From NCBI RefSeq assembly GCF_001050115.1, contig NZ_CP012024.1, positions 1,034,001-1,098,000 on the forward strand: a stretch of 64,000 nucleotides of DNA, read 5' to 3'. Both the position numbers and the translations under genes were made by a program. Shown piece after piece: positions 1 through 10,495 of this stretch; position 1 is the stretch's first letter, and every line of letters begins with the position of its first letter. The notes below the pieces were generated by a model, which did not search any database, was not told the origin of the DNA, and saw nothing but the letters and a program-made list of their open reading frames with translations. This DNA is from Bacillus smithii (GTDB lineage Bacteria; Bacillota; Bacilli; Bacillales; DSM-4216).

Positions 1-1
1 A

Positions 2-58
2 ATTGAAAATCCGCAACATATCAATGAAAGATTTACGGTAGTTTCGGAATCTGAATAA
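2..58 (+). CDS. C-terminal tail of an unidentified protein
   Basis: An open frame enters from the left edge and ends at TAA 56-58, giving 18 residues ending FTVVSESE. There is too little to identify the gene. It could be a chance frame; no start or ribosome binding site is available to test it. Confidence 0.25.
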   Translation: MENPQHINERFTVVSESE

Positions 59-620
59 TCAGGGTTAATGTTTGCATTTGAAATAAGAAGTTTGGAAATA
101 GACAATCGATCATCATTAAAGAGTCTGTCCCAACAAAGGACAGGCGCCTATTTGCATTTCTTCCCTCGATGCACATCAATCAAGCTCAGCACCAATTCTT
201 CAAGAGAAGCATACAAATGCAAAAAATAGGTGGAAGAATGGGCAGACCACAAGCAAATGACAATGGACAGTGAATGAAAGCGGGAGAATGGCCGCAAATG
301 GCGACTGGTGGTGCTATTACTGTTTTGTTTTTTAATCCCGATCAAGAAAGTCCGCTGTGATGATTCTTCATTGTCTTAAATAGGCTCCCCTATTCATTGC
401 AAGTGCCCTTGTCATTCAGACCACTCCAATTCCGATCTCGATGATGTTGATTTGATCAAAAATTTGAAATAGGCGCTCTTTCGAAAAAGATTCATGACAA
501 TTTCATACATGCGGACCATACGAATGTCGAAAAATAATAGCAACTGGTTTTCGTGAATGGGGGAACAGCAAAAAATTTGTCGTTTAATCTACCTGTTAGA
601 AGGGTATAGAAAAAGGGGAG
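59..620. other. Intergenic region without a supported gene
   Basis: This stretch of about 560 bases holds no convincing coding frame. It contains a short hairpin (CTGTCC 125-130 pairing with GGACAG 138-143) with no U-run, and another (AATAGG 379-384 with CCTATT 389-394). Frames on the minus strand here lack ribosome binding sites and have no recognisable motif. It may be the remains of an older gene or insertion, but I see nothing that proves it. Confidence 0.4.
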
Positions 621-629
621 GTGTTGTTG

Positions 630-1757
630 TTGATTGAATTTAAGAATGTGACAAAGAAGTATGAGGACGGTTTTGTCGCCATTAAAAACCTTAACTTGAC
701 CGTTCATGACCACGAATTGTTTGTGTTGATTGGTCCTAGCGGCAGCGGGAAAACGACGACGATGAAAATGATGAATCGTTTGATTGAGCCTACAAGCGGT
801 GAGATTTTCATCAATGGCGAAAACATTGCAAAGAAAAATCCGGTGAAGCTGAGGAGAAATATTGGCTATGTCATTCAGCAAATCGGATTAATGCCGCATA
901 TGACCATTCGCGAAAATGTAGCTCTCGTTCCAAAGCTAAAAAAATGGGACGAAAAACGCTACATGAAAAAAGTGGATGAATTAATTGAAATGGTTGGTTT
1001 AGATCCTAAGGAAGTGGGGGACCGTTATCCGGATGAATTATCGGGCGGGCAGCAACAAAGAATTGGTGTAATACGGGCATTGGCTGCCGATCCTGAAGTG
1101 ATTTTAATGGATGAACCGTTCAGCGCCCTCGATCCAATCAGTCGTGAACAATTGCAAGAGGAGCTGACCAGACTTCAGCAAGAATTAAAAAAAACGATTG
1201 TCTTTGTGACTCACGACATGGATGAAGCGATCAAAATCGGGGATCGCATCTGTCTCATGAAAGATGGAGAAATTGTTCAATTAGATCGGCCGGAGGTCAT
1301 TTTACGCCACCCTGCCAATGAATTTGTCCGCCAATTTATTGGAGAGGAACGTTTGCAAGATGCCTCTAATATACCTGATTTAGAAGAATTGATGATTCCG
1401 CCCATTACAGCTTATCCGACAAGAGGATTAGCGGAAGCGTTAAAATATATGCGCAACAAACGGGTAGACCATTTGGTGATAGTCGATCGATACAATCAAT
1501 ATTACGGCGTCGTGAATATTTGGGATATGAGAAAAGCTTATAAAGATGAACAATTGCATCTTATTGATATCGTTCAGAAGGACTTTCCTACTTTGAAAAC
1601 CAGCGATTCTCCAGAAAAAGCACTGCAAATGGTGAACGAATCCAAAACGGGATTTGTACCTGTTTTAGATGAAAAAAATAAAGTGAAAGGGATCATAAAT
1701 CGCTCAAGCATTGTCAGTTATGTTGTCAGTCAATTGGCGATGAATAAAGGAGAGTGA
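630..1757 (+). CDS. ABC transporter ATPase, quaternary-amine/osmoprotectant type (OpuCA/EgtV/BilEA-like)
   Basis: This is the energising subunit of a quaternary-amine importer. The ABC domain is complete: Walker A GPSGSGKTT near residue 36, Q-loop at VIQQIGLMPH, signature LSGGQQQR, Walker B VILMDEP and switch THD. The last ~120 residues form two CBS domains, the regulatory tail typical of this subfamily. A GGGGAGG site at 615-621 fits the TTG at 630 (8 bases away) better than the GTG at 621. The gene overlaps the permease-binding protein gene by 4 bases. That fused partner makes it closer in layout to EgtV or BilEA than to the four-gene OpuC operon. The substrate (betaine, carnitine, ergothioneine) cannot be told from this subunit. 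Confidence 0.9.
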   Translation: MIEFKNVTKKYEDGFVAIKNLNLTVHDHELFVLIGPSGSGKTTTMKMMNRLIEPTSGEIFINGENIAKKNPVKLRRNIGYVIQQIGLMPHMTIRENVALVPKLKKWDEKRYMKKVDELIEMVGLDPKEVGDRYPDELSGGQQQRIGVIRALAADPEVILMDEPFSALDPISREQLQEELTRLQQELKKTIVFVTHDMDEAIKIGDRICLMKDGEIVQLDRPEVILRHPANEFVRQFIGEERLQDASNIPDLEELMIPPITAYPTRGLAEALKYMRNKRVDHLVIVDRYNQYYGVVNIWDMRKAYKDEQLHLIDIVQKDFPTLKTSDSPEKALQMVNESKTGFVPVLDEKNKVKGIINRSSIVSYVVSQLAMNKGE

Positions 1758-3328
1758 TTTGCATTAATAGTCTTTGGAAAGAAACAGCAGATGTATTTGT
1801 AAACAAATGGAATGACATTGGGAGACTGTTATTAGAGCACATGTATTTGTCGCTAGTGGCGATTGCGCTTGCCATTATCATTGCTGTCCCACTAGGGATC
1901 TATTTAACAAGGCATAAAAAGTTGGCCGATCCTATCATGGGCATCGCCTCGGCCATACAAACGATACCAAGTCTGGCTTTGTTAGTATTTTTAGTTCCCT
2001 TTATTGGAACCGGAAAGCCGCCCGCTATTGTAGCATTGACGATATACGGACTTCTTCCCATACTTCGCAATACGTATTTAGGAATATTAGGGGTAAATCG
2101 CAGTATCGTTGAAGCTGGTATAGGAATGGGAATGACCAGCAGACAAGTATTATGGATCGTTCAATTGCCTCTCGCCCTAAGTGTTATCATGGGAGGAATC
2201 CGTACAGCAGCCGTATTGGTCATTGGTGTAGCGACGATGGCAGGTTTAATTGGAGCTGGCGGATTAGGTGATTTCATTTTTAGAGGATTGCAAACATATA
2301 ATTCCGCTCTTATTTTAGCCGGTGCTATTCCTTCAGCGATTATTGCGATTGTATTTGACCAAATATTAAAACGAGTTGAAAATCGAGCAAAACCTGGAAT
2401 AAAAAGAAAAAAATGGTCGAAAGGCGCCAAAATTTCTCTTGTTTCCATTCTAGTCCTTGTGATTGCAGCCGTATCAGGGTTCGGAATTTATCAAGCAAAA
2501 CAAAAAGAAAATACAATTGTGATTACGGGAAAAAATTTTACGGAACAAGAAATTTTGGTTCATATGTATGGAAAATTGATAGAAGATCGCACCAATTTGC
2601 ATGTTCAATATAAGTCTTTTATTAGCGGAACGGTGCCGGTATTTGAAGGAATGCGAAAGGGCGATTATGATTTAGCTGTTGAATACACTGGAACTGGATT
2701 GATGAACATCCTAAAAGAAAAAATCCATACAACAGATCCAAATGAAGTCTATCATCATGTAAAACAACAGTATGAGAAAAAGTATCATTTAATCTGGTTA
2801 AAACCAATTGGATTTAATAATACGTATTCACTTACCATTCGCAATGAGGATGCGAAAAAATGGAATGTAAAAACCATTTCGGATCTTGCGAAAAAAGCAC
2901 CCCAATTAACTCTTGCTTCCGATCCTGAATTTTTAGAACGAAAAGATGGATATCCTGGTTTACAAAAGAAATATGGAATTAAGTTTAAAAATACCATGTC
3001 CATGGATCCGGGAATTATGTATAGTGCTTTAAAAAATCATAAAGTAGATGTTATTGATGCTTTTACAACTGACGGACGCATACCAGCATTCCATTTATAT
3101 GTGTTAAAAGATGATAAACATCAATTTCCTCCTTATAATGCAGCGCCCGTTATAAGAGAAGAAGTTCTTAAAAAGCATCCTGAATTGAAAAAAGTGATCA
3201 ATTTGCTTGCCGGAAAGATCACAAATGAAAAAATGCAACAATTAAATGCAGAAGTAGATTTGAAAAAGAAAGATTATGATGACGTGGCTGAACAATTTTT
3301 AAAGGAGGAGGGGCTGATTCAAAAGTAA
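1754..3328 (+). CDS. Fused permease and substrate-binding protein of an osmoprotectant-type ABC importer (EgtU/BilEB-like)
   Basis: The 524-residue protein joins two modules. Residues ~25-215 are a membrane permease with about six hydrophobic segments and the EAA-type loop around AGIGMGMTSRQVLWIVQLPL. After a further membrane segment near 235-250, residues ~255-520 are an OpuAC-type binding domain (ITGKNFTEQEILVHMYGKL, AVEYTGTGL, DAFTTDGRI). In OpuC these are separate genes. The fusion is the arrangement of pneumococcal EgtU (ergothioneine uptake) and Listeria BilEB. Translation appears coupled to the ATPase through a GTGA overlap. The substrate is an inference: ergothioneine, betaine and carnitine all remain possible. 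A terminator hairpin follows at 3366. Confidence 0.88.
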   Translation: MICINSLWKETADVFVNKWNDIGRLLLEHMYLSLVAIALAIIIAVPLGIYLTRHKKLADPIMGIASAIQTIPSLALLVFLVPFIGTGKPPAIVALTIYGLLPILRNTYLGILGVNRSIVEAGIGMGMTSRQVLWIVQLPLALSVIMGGIRTAAVLVIGVATMAGLIGAGGLGDFIFRGLQTYNSALILAGAIPSAIIAIVFDQILKRVENRAKPGIKRKKWSKGAKISLVSILVLVIAAVSGFGIYQAKQKENTIVITGKNFTEQEILVHMYGKLIEDRTNLHVQYKSFISGTVPVFEGMRKGDYDLAVEYTGTGLMNILKEKIHTTDPNEVYHHVKQQYEKKYHLIWLKPIGFNNTYSLTIRNEDAKKWNVKTISDLAKKAPQLTLASDPEFLERKDGYPGLQKKYGIKFKNTMSMDPGIMYSALKNHKVDVIDAFTTDGRIPAFHLYVLKDDKHQFPPYNAAPVIREEVLKKHPELKKVINLLAGKITNEKMQQLNAEVDLKKKDYDDVAEQFLKEEGLIQK

Positions 3329-3365
3329 TCCTCTTATGAGAAAAAATGTAGAGAGGAATGAAAAT

Positions 3366-3412
3366 GGGGCCTATCATAAGTCGGTTAAACCGGCTTATGA
3401 GAGGGCCTTTTA
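3366..3412. terminator. Terminator between the importer operon and the P450 gene
   Basis: A long inverted repeat pairs GGCC..CATAAGTCGGTT with AACCGGCTTATG..GGCC and is followed by TTTT on the plus strand. Read on the other strand it is followed by a shorter T-rich stretch, so it may serve both convergent transcripts. Confidence 0.8.
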
Positions 3413-3447
3413 AGTTGATTCACAACTGGATAAAAAATGCTATAAAA

Positions 3448-4665
3448 TTAGAGACTAAATTGTATTGGGAAACTTTTCACGCCAAATACAAATGGACTTT
3501 GAATGGGCTCAAGTTCTGTATGTTTTGCTAGTTCTAGTTTAGAGAAAGTGGTTAATAATACAGAAAGAGCAACTTTTGCTTCCAGTCGAGCTAAAGGAGC
3601 GCCTAAACAAAAATGGATGCCATATCCAAAACCTAAATGTGGATTTGGGTGGCGTTCCAGCATAAAACGATCCGGTTGTTCAAACTTTTGCTCATCCCGA
3701 TTAGCTGCCGCTACCCAGCTAATCACTTGAGATCCCTTGCGAATCGTATGGCCTCCAATTTCGACATCTGCCGTCGCAGTACGTCCAATTGCTTGGATTG
3801 GAGGATAGAATCGAAGAGTTTCTTCAATTAAGTTGGGAACCAAAGAAAAATTTTTTCGGACTGTTTCTTGAGTATTTGTATCTTCTACCATATATCGAAC
3901 AGCATTCACAATGAGATTCGTTGTCGTTTCATTACCCGCGACTAATAATAAAATACAGAATTTGAGCAACTCTTCTTCCTTTAGTCTTTCTCCGTCCACT
4001 TCTGCTGCCAATAATAAAGAAATTAAATCATCTTTTGGGCTTCTTTGTCGCTCCTGTATGATTTCTTTAAAATAGTCATTCAGAAACTTGGCTCCTTCAC
4101 GTCTTCTTTTCATCATCATATTAAAGGCCTCGTCCGAATCATCCTCGGCTCCAGACACAAGAATATCAGAATAGTTTTTAAAAAGTTCCCTGTCTTTTGC
4201 CGGGACTCCCAATATTTCCGCAATGATAATGACGGGAAGCGGAGCGGCAAAATCACGAATCATTTCCAATGTTTCTTTTTCCTTTGCTTGGTCCAACAGG
4301 GAGGTTGTAACGTCCTGAATTCGTTGAGAGAGCTCGTTGACAGCTTTGGGAGTAAACGTTTTATTAATAAGATTTCTCATTTTTGTATGTTTGGGCGGAT
4401 CCATTATCAATATACTGTTTCTTTTGTCGCCGATCCCACGATTAGAGGAAAATAATGCAGGATTTTTTAAGATGAAATGAACATCTTCGTATCGAAATAC
4501 ATCCCAACATTCTCGAATGGGGTCATATCTTACCGGTGTTTTTTTTCGCAAAGTGTTATAAATAGTAAAAGGAAACAACTGATCTTGTACAGATTGAATC
4601 TCTTTCATAGGAATCAGATTTGCGTAACGTTTTGTTTCGTAGGAGGTTTTCTTTGCAGTGGCCAT
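3448..4665 (-). CDS. Cytochrome P450, CYP109/YjiB-like
   Basis: This is a soluble bacterial P450 of 405 residues, the usual length for the class. The I-helix has the oxygen-activating AGNETTT motif, the K-helix has EETLRFYPP, and the heme-binding loop GFGYGIHFCLGAPLAR places the axial cysteine at about residue 353. The nearest family I recognise is B. subtilis YjiB (CYP109B1), which oxidises fatty acids, terpenoids and steroids in vitro. No ferredoxin or reductase gene lies beside it, so electron partners must be encoded elsewhere. The natural substrate is unknown. It stands alone between two long intergenic spaces and converges on the preceding operon. Confidence 0.93.
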   Translation of the reverse strand: MATAKKTSYETKRYANLIPMKEIQSVQDQLFPFTIYNTLRKKTPVRYDPIRECWDVFRYEDVHFILKNPALFSSNRGIGDKRNSILIMDPPKHTKMRNLINKTFTPKAVNELSQRIQDVTTSLLDQAKEKETLEMIRDFAAPLPVIIIAEILGVPAKDRELFKNYSDILVSGAEDDSDEAFNMMMKRRREGAKFLNDYFKEIIQERQRSPKDDLISLLLAAEVDGERLKEEELLKFCILLLVAGNETTTNLIVNAVRYMVEDTNTQETVRKNFSLVPNLIEETLRFYPPIQAIGRTATADVEIGGHTIRKGSQVISWVAAANRDEQKFEQPDRFMLERHPNPHLGFGYGIHFCLGAPLARLEAKVALSVLLTTFSKLELAKHTELEPIQSPFVFGVKSFPIQFSL

Positions 4666-5110
4666 GATTTCATCTCTCTTTTAATTTTTATCGGGAATAT
4701 TCGCCAGTAATGTTTTTCCTTTTTACCATAACATTCTAAAAAATTACTATCAACAGACATATTATGCAAAAAATGTCAATCAATCAAAATGCCTAAAAAT
4801 TTGGTTTTGATCCATATCTCCTATTGGTCTTTCTACTTACCATGGTGGAGGTTGGTTCCATTTGCATAACGTTTATGGCGCTTTTTTGCGTTCCAACTAA
4901 AATCTATCAAGTTGAACCACTATAAATTTAGTTAGTCTATATGACAGCCAATAAAGGAAGGAAAAAGAGGATTTACTTGAAATGTAATATAGAAGTTGAG
5001 GGATTTTAAAAACGAAAGATATATAATGAAACTTTTATTCAGCGGTATGAAGGAATGAATATAATCTCATCTTAATAGTCGTAGTTTTACTTACGTGCTT
5101 CTTGGTTTCT

Positions 5111-6378
5111 TCAATTGGAAACATTGGTATCAGGAACGTGGGCAAGAATGATCATGCCAATGATGAAGAGAATAACAAGGCTAAACACACCTGCATTGGT
5201 GTTTCCTGTGAGCTGTGCTGTGAAACTGACTAATAATGGACCTAAAATAGAAGCAAACTTTCCGAAGATGTTATAAAATCCGAAAAATTCATTGGCGTTC
5301 TTTTTGGGAACAAGCTTCGCAAAATATGAGCGACTTAACGATTGAATGCCTCCTTGAGAGCTCGCAACAAGCATCGCTAATATCCAGAAGTCCAACGTTG
5401 TTTTTAAGAAGTAGGCATAGATGCAAACGATGATATAGACGAAAATGCCTGCATAAAGCATCTTTTTCTCTGTGAATTTTTCGGCCAATCTCCCGAACAG
5501 AATGGCAAACGGAGCAGCAACGACTTGGGTGACAAACAAAATCACTAACAGATCGGAAGAACGGATGCCTAAATCCGTTCCATACGCTGTGGACATCGTA
5601 ATGACGGTACCGACACCGTCAATATAGAAAAAATACGCGAGTAAGAATAAAAACAGAGTGCGGTACTTTTTGATTTCTTTTAGTGTTTTCAGAAGCCGTT
5701 TAAAGCTCTCTGCAATGGGATTCGCTTCACGTTGAATATAAAAGGCTGCCGGACGTTTCGAAACATCGGTATGGTGAATAATCCCCACCAGATGGCGGTC
5801 ATAAGGAAGGCTATTTTGCTTGCAGATGCGGTGGAAAGCGGAATTATTTTACTTTGAGCTAAAATAATGATCGCGATGCTTACGATAAACGGGATTGTGC
5901 TGCCGATATAGCCAAAGCTAAAGCCGCGAGCAGATACACGATTCATGCGTTTATCTGTGGTTACGTCGACAAGAAAAGCATCATAAAACACAGTGGCCCC
6001 GTTCGATCCGATGGCAGACAGGGTATAAATGATTAACAAGATAAGCCATTGATCACTTGGGATAAAAGCCAATAAAGCCGTAAAGGATACACCTAGGGCA
6101 AAAAAGAACGCAAAAAACCGTTTCTTCAATCCTTGATAATCGGCAATGGTCCCTAAAATAGGCCCTAACATGGCTATAATAAAGGTGAAAATGGAGATGG
6201 TGTAGCCTAAGTAAGCCGTAGAATCAGCAGCGCTGACGCCGGCATTTTGGGCAGCCGCTTTATAATATAAAGGAAAGACAGCTGTCGTAATGATAAGAGA
6301 ATAAGCAGAGCTTGCCCAATCATAGAAAACCCAGCTGTTCTCTTCTGTTGTAAACTTTTTCATCATTTTGCCCCCCAA
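5111..6378 (-). pseudogene. Frameshifted MFS permease of the UMF1/Atg22-like family (YxiO-like)
   Basis: Two overlapping frames make one transporter of about 420 residues. The upstream part (5689-6378) starts with EENSWVFYDWASSAYSLIIT, the hallmark of Atg22/UMF1-type permeases, and carries roughly the first six membrane segments. The downstream part (5111-5788) carries the rest. The frame changes at about 5745-5775, inside the central cytoplasmic loop, after IWWGLFTIPMF. One inserted or missing base explains it. B. subtilis YxiO is the likely intact counterpart; its substrate is not known. A sequencing error is a real alternative because both halves are otherwise well preserved. Confidence 0.85.
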
Positions 6379-6591
6379 GTAAGCCCTACCTATCTCACAT
6401 TTTACTTAAAAATTCGTTTGAAAAGACATAAGATTTAAAATTTAACATTCTTTACAAAAAAATAAATTTTTTAATTTGGGATTCTCCTGTGTTGCTGACA
6501 AAATGTAAAAAAACTCCAATGTAAATGTTATCAATGGAATATAATTCTAACCTTTGAGATGTGATTATTGCCTTAAAGTGTGGAGATGTCA

Positions 6592-6714
6592 ATGTTGTTC
6601 CAGGAATATACAGTAAAAAAACAGATTTCTCTAAAACATACTTATTTTAATGGAGCTATCTACCTCCAGAATGAAAAAGAGAATGTGCCGAAAGTAGTTA
6701 TGTTATGGCGGTAA
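6592..6714 (+). CDS. Possible small protein of 40 residues
   Basis: An open frame starts at ATG 6592 and ends at TAA 6712-6714 in the gap between two broken genes. GGAGATG at 6582-6588 lies just before the start and could bind ribosomes, though the spacing is short. The predicted peptide is hydrophilic with no membrane segment or known motif. I do not recognise it, and it may be a chance frame. Confidence 0.25.
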   Translation: MLFQEYTVKKQISLKHTYFNGAIYLQNEKENVPKVVMLWR

Positions 6715-6796
6715 GAAAAAGAAATACGGAACTCTTAAATTTTTTGAATGATATGATATTAAAATTTCGAGAAACAGGTAAGATTCAAAAAAATAT

Positions 6797-8280
6797 CTAG
6801 GAAACCGAAACTTGTTTGTGTAACGAACCGTGTGCGGCTCCGCCAATATGGGTAGGAGATTTTTCGCTAATGAATTCGTGCCCCGGTTTTGCATCAACAA
6901 TCAGATATCGTCCATTGTGGGAATGAAAAGAACTATAAAGGCGGGCAAGGGCATCCGGATAATTTCCGTATTGGATGTCATTTTCCTTTATCGCCAGATC
7001 CAAGATCGAAGCGTCCCCTTCCAACGTCCAAGACTGGTTATACGGATCCGTAAATTTGCCGTTAGGGCGGAATTGAAAGGTATCTTTCGCTTTTTCATTC
7101 GCCACATGAATCCAATCATTTTCTTTCCACGCAATAAAACCAATCCTTGAATCGTGTTTTAATTTAGAAGCAATCTCAGAAAAAGAAATGTTGTGATCCA
7201 ATGTGTAGATAAAAGCCATCCGCTCATTCACAGCAAGGACAATTTGATCATTTTCCTTGATGGGTTCACCCAATTTAGAAATTCGGTAATTCTGTAATAA
7301 GGAGTTTAATGAAATGAGGGATTGGTTTTTGTCTTTTCCAATTGGGGATTGACCGCTGTCTCCCATGACAATCCACACTGCTTTTTTGAGCGCTTCGTCC
7401 CACGAGTCATAAGAATTTAAAATGTTTTGAAGCTGTTTATCGGCTTTTTCAATTCCCTTTATAGCCATTGGTCCATTTTATGAACAGTATGGTCATTGCT
7501 TGGCAAATAGGCAATTGTAAAAGCAGGAAGTTTCTTTTTTTGAATCAGGTATTTGACTTCTTGTGCGGAAAAGTGATCATTAAATCCAACATTTTGCCAG
7601 AAATGGTTATAACGGTTGTTCGGATCAAATTGTGAAAACCGTCCGAACGAAAACAAGATCGGTCCATTTGTCTTTAATTGTTTAGGCAATAAACGAAAGA
7701 AGGAAATAGGTTTTGGAACGTCAAGAGTTTGCTCATAATCGCCGCGGTATATAAGACCGTTAATCGAAGCAGAATGTTTTTTATTCTTTTCCAACTCTTC
7801 ATGAATCGTTGTAACCAATTTGCTTAAATGTTGATTATTTAAATGATACAAAATGTCTTTTAAAACCTGTTTGGTACCAAGAGCAACAATTTCTTTTTTT
7901 CCGCTGCCATAATTGACAATCCGTTTTTCTTTTTCGTCATACCAGACGAGCCCGGGGATATTATGATGGTCCGGATACGTTCCGGTCAGCAATGTACTGT
8001 CGATCGTGACGGACATGGTGGGATAGGAACTAACCACATTTGGGTAATACTGTCCATTCCGTATAAGAAATTCAAGTGCCGGAACCCGTTTTTCTTTCAT
8101 CGCTCTCTGTAAAGGTTCATCCATCAAAGAGTCAATCATTAAGAAAATGACAGGTCTTTTAGGCTGTGTAACCTGGTTTTCAACTTTTGTAAAATTGGAG
8201 TTAGAGGAGTTGTTTGAAAACAAGAAAAATAATAGGAGAATCAATCCAGTTACCGATAGTATTAAAGTGATTATTTTCAA
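6797..8280 (-). pseudogene. Frameshifted membrane-anchored phosphodiesterase (alkaline phosphatase superfamily)
   Basis: The N-terminal piece (7459-8280) has an uncleaved-looking membrane anchor (residues 5-22), then the type I phosphodiesterase/nucleotide pyrophosphatase pattern: FLMIDSLMDEPL, the nucleophile threonine in SYPTMSVTID, and GTYPDHHNIPG. The C-terminal piece (6797-7468) continues with MGDSGQSP and THIGGAAHGSLHK, the metal-binding end of the domain. The break is at 7460-7470: restoring one C in the short C run would join HKMD to PMAIKGIEKAD. The 3' end also seems damaged, since the frame stops shortly after HGSLHK where relatives continue for about 40 residues. A function in cleaving phosphodiesters outside the membrane is inferred from the family only. 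Confidence 0.8.
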
Positions 8281-8543
8281 AGTGACTCAACCCTTTTTAT
8301 AGTTATCTGTTTCGTTTAATTCAAGTTATAGTATGGCAAATGACAACCTAACTATTCGTTTACGGGACAATCAACGTTTGGATACACTTCCTAATTTTGT
8401 TTTAAGGAAAAAGGCAGCTGTCAAAAAAAGCTGCATAGTAAAAAAACCTTTTGAGTAAATTATTTTTTACCTATTCCTTTTTCTTATGGGATGTATATAT
8501 CGCTTTATGTATAAATATAAGAAAGGAGTTTTTCAAAACAGTC

Positions 8544-8648
8544 ATGGTGCAAATGATAAAGGATATTGTGGAAGAAATAAGAAAAATGATCGTGGCATTA
8601 GTTGAATTTGATTATGAAGAGGCTTTAGAAGAAATGAACAAAAATTAA
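8544..8648 (+). CDS. Possible small acidic protein of 34 residues
   Basis: A short frame from ATG 8544 (or ATG 8553) to TAA 8646-8648 encodes a helical, acidic peptide ending EEALEEMNKN. An AAAGGAG site at 8522-8528 is rather far from either ATG, so the start is doubtful. A small GCAGCT hairpin lies upstream at 8411-8432. I do not recognise a family. Confidence 0.3.
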   Translation: MVQMIKDIVEEIRKMIVALVEFDYEEALEEMNKN

Positions 8649-8750
8649 TGGTTTTTAACATCATAAAAACCACGATGATAAAAGCTTTTGGATGACAGTG
8701 GAATTAATAAAGCTGATATGCGGATGATTGGGTGGGATATTTTGTTTATA

Positions 8751-9108
8751 AAGGGATTTAATCCCGAGAAAACCACGATGGAAATTAGTGTGCCGCCTAA
8801 TATTTTCTCCCAAAAGGGCTTCGGTTGATGCGATTGAGCATTGGATGATCTATAAAGAGCATCCAAGTGTAGGTGCCATCGTTCACATACATGCTTGGAT
8901 GGATAGAGTACAGGCATCCGAAATTAATTACCCCTGTGGTACCATTCAATTAGCTGAAACGGTAGCCGATTTAGTAAGGAAGGCAGATGATCCATCTAGA
9001 GCTATCATCGGGCTAAAAAATCATGGTCTTACGATTACAGGTCATAATTTGGATGACATTTTTGATCGAATTGAAGGACGAGTTGTTTCACAAGTTCCAA
9101 TGTCGTAG
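8751..9108 (+). pseudogene. Remnant of a class II aldolase/adducin family protein
   Basis: Only the middle and end of the domain remain. A first frame (8751-8828) reads PEKTTMEISVPPNIFS and then stops; a second frame (8788-9108) continues with PKRASVDAIEHWMIYKEH, the metal-binding VHIHAWM and the late histidine motif NHGLTITGH. A frameshift near 8810-8820 separates them. The N-terminal phosphate-binding half of the ~200-residue domain is missing. The original substrate cannot be judged. It lies directly before an aldehyde dehydrogenase pseudogene, so both may once have belonged to one catabolic operon. Confidence 0.75.
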
Positions 9109-9377
9109 ATGACTATCATATTAAGGCTCCATAAGAAGTGTCTTCTGATGTTTAATGATATTCATTTCTATTTCTTTTACTTATAACAATGGGAGGGTTT
9201 CAATAGATAAAAATAAAACATTTCCAAGAAAGCCTCTGAGGTATAAGGCTTCTTCCTTTGATAATAAGAAAAGCTGGTGTATAATGAGTGTCACCTAAGT
9301 TAGGAATATTGTGATTTTAACCAATATTCCTACTAGCACAAACTCAACATAGAAACACACCGAAAGGAAGATAGGAC

Positions 9378-10495
9378 ATGTATGAACAATGGAATAAACA
9401 ATTTATAAATGGTCAATGGAGAGAGGGAAAAGGTAAAACCGTTTATGCAGATAAAAATCCATATAACTGAAGAAACCCTAGTTGAGATTCGATTGGCTAG
9501 TGTTGAGGATATTGATGAAGCTTATCGTTCGGCTCAAAAAGCGCAACAAGAATGGAAACAGGTCAATGCTTACCAAAAGGTAGCCATCATGAAGAAAGCG
9601 ATAGAATTGGTGAAAGAACGAAGAGAAGAATTGGTGAAAATTTTAGTGGAAGAAAACGACCCATACAAAAGCGAATATTGAAATTGATGCAGCAATCGGC
9701 ATTATGAAAGAAGCCGCAACATTTCCTCTTCGTATGCAGGGAAAAATCATGCCCTCTGTGATTCCGGGAAAAGAAAATCGAATTTATCTCGACCCTGCAG
9801 GAGTGGTAGGGATTATTAGTCCTTTTAACTTTCCGTTTCATTTAACCATGCGCTCTCTTGCTCCAGCCTTGGCAGCAGGGAATGGCGTTGTGCTAAAGCT
9901 GGATTTGCAAACGATGATTTCTGGCGGATTGTTTATAGGCAAATTTTTTGAGGATGCAGGAATTCCGAAAGGGTTGCTCAATATCGCTGTTTGTAGTTCT
10001 TCAGAAATTAAAGATGCTTTTGTCGAACATCCTATCCCTCAGATTATTTCGTTTACAGGTTCCACACGTGTGGGACGCCATATTGGGGAACTTTGCGGAA
10101 GACATCTTAAACGTGTGGCATTGGAACTGGGCTGAAATGACGCCATGATTGTACTGAAAGATGCGGATGTTGAAAGAGCTGCTAGTTCTGCGGCATTTGG
10201 CAAATTTCTAAACAGTGGACAAATATGTATGGCCTTGAATCGGATCATTGTCGAACGCCCGGTATATGATGCATTTATAAAAGCTTTTGTGGATAAAGCC
10301 TCTCAAATTAAATATGGAGACCCAAGAAAGAAAGATGTAGTGGTAGGTCCACTTATTAACCATAAACAAGTAGAGGTGATCCAAAATTTAATTGACCAAA
10401 GCATTGAACAAGGGGCACGATACGCTTTACGAGGAAAAGTTGAGGGGAATGTCATTGCTCCTACGATCCTTTCAGATGTGGCATGGACCCCTGCA
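9378..10495 (+). pseudogene. Multiply broken aldehyde dehydrogenase (YfmT/benzaldehyde dehydrogenase-like)
   Basis: The pieces align in order with an NAD(P)-dependent aldehyde dehydrogenase such as B. subtilis YfmT, which oxidises vanillin-type aldehydes. The start ATG 9378 has a GGAAG-type ribosome binding site. Lesions: a frameshift at about 9465 just after KNPYN, a second in the A-run at about 9655, an in-frame TGA at 10133-10135 that replaces a glycine codon of the LELGGN motif, and a truncation at about 10490. The catalytic cysteine region NSGQICMA is still readable, as is ISPFNFPFHLT. The last ~80 residues are missing and replaced by old yellow enzyme sequence. The gene is certainly inactive. 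Confidence 0.9.

Noticed and set aside
148-345. Minus-strand frame of 65 residues near the left edge
   Set aside because: No ribosome binding site and no recognisable motif; I could not support either a gene or an insertion sequence remnant.
492-881. Minus-strand frame over the start of the ABC ATPase gene
   Set aside because: It lies opposite the well-supported ATPase gene and its peptide looks like antisense of the P-loop region.
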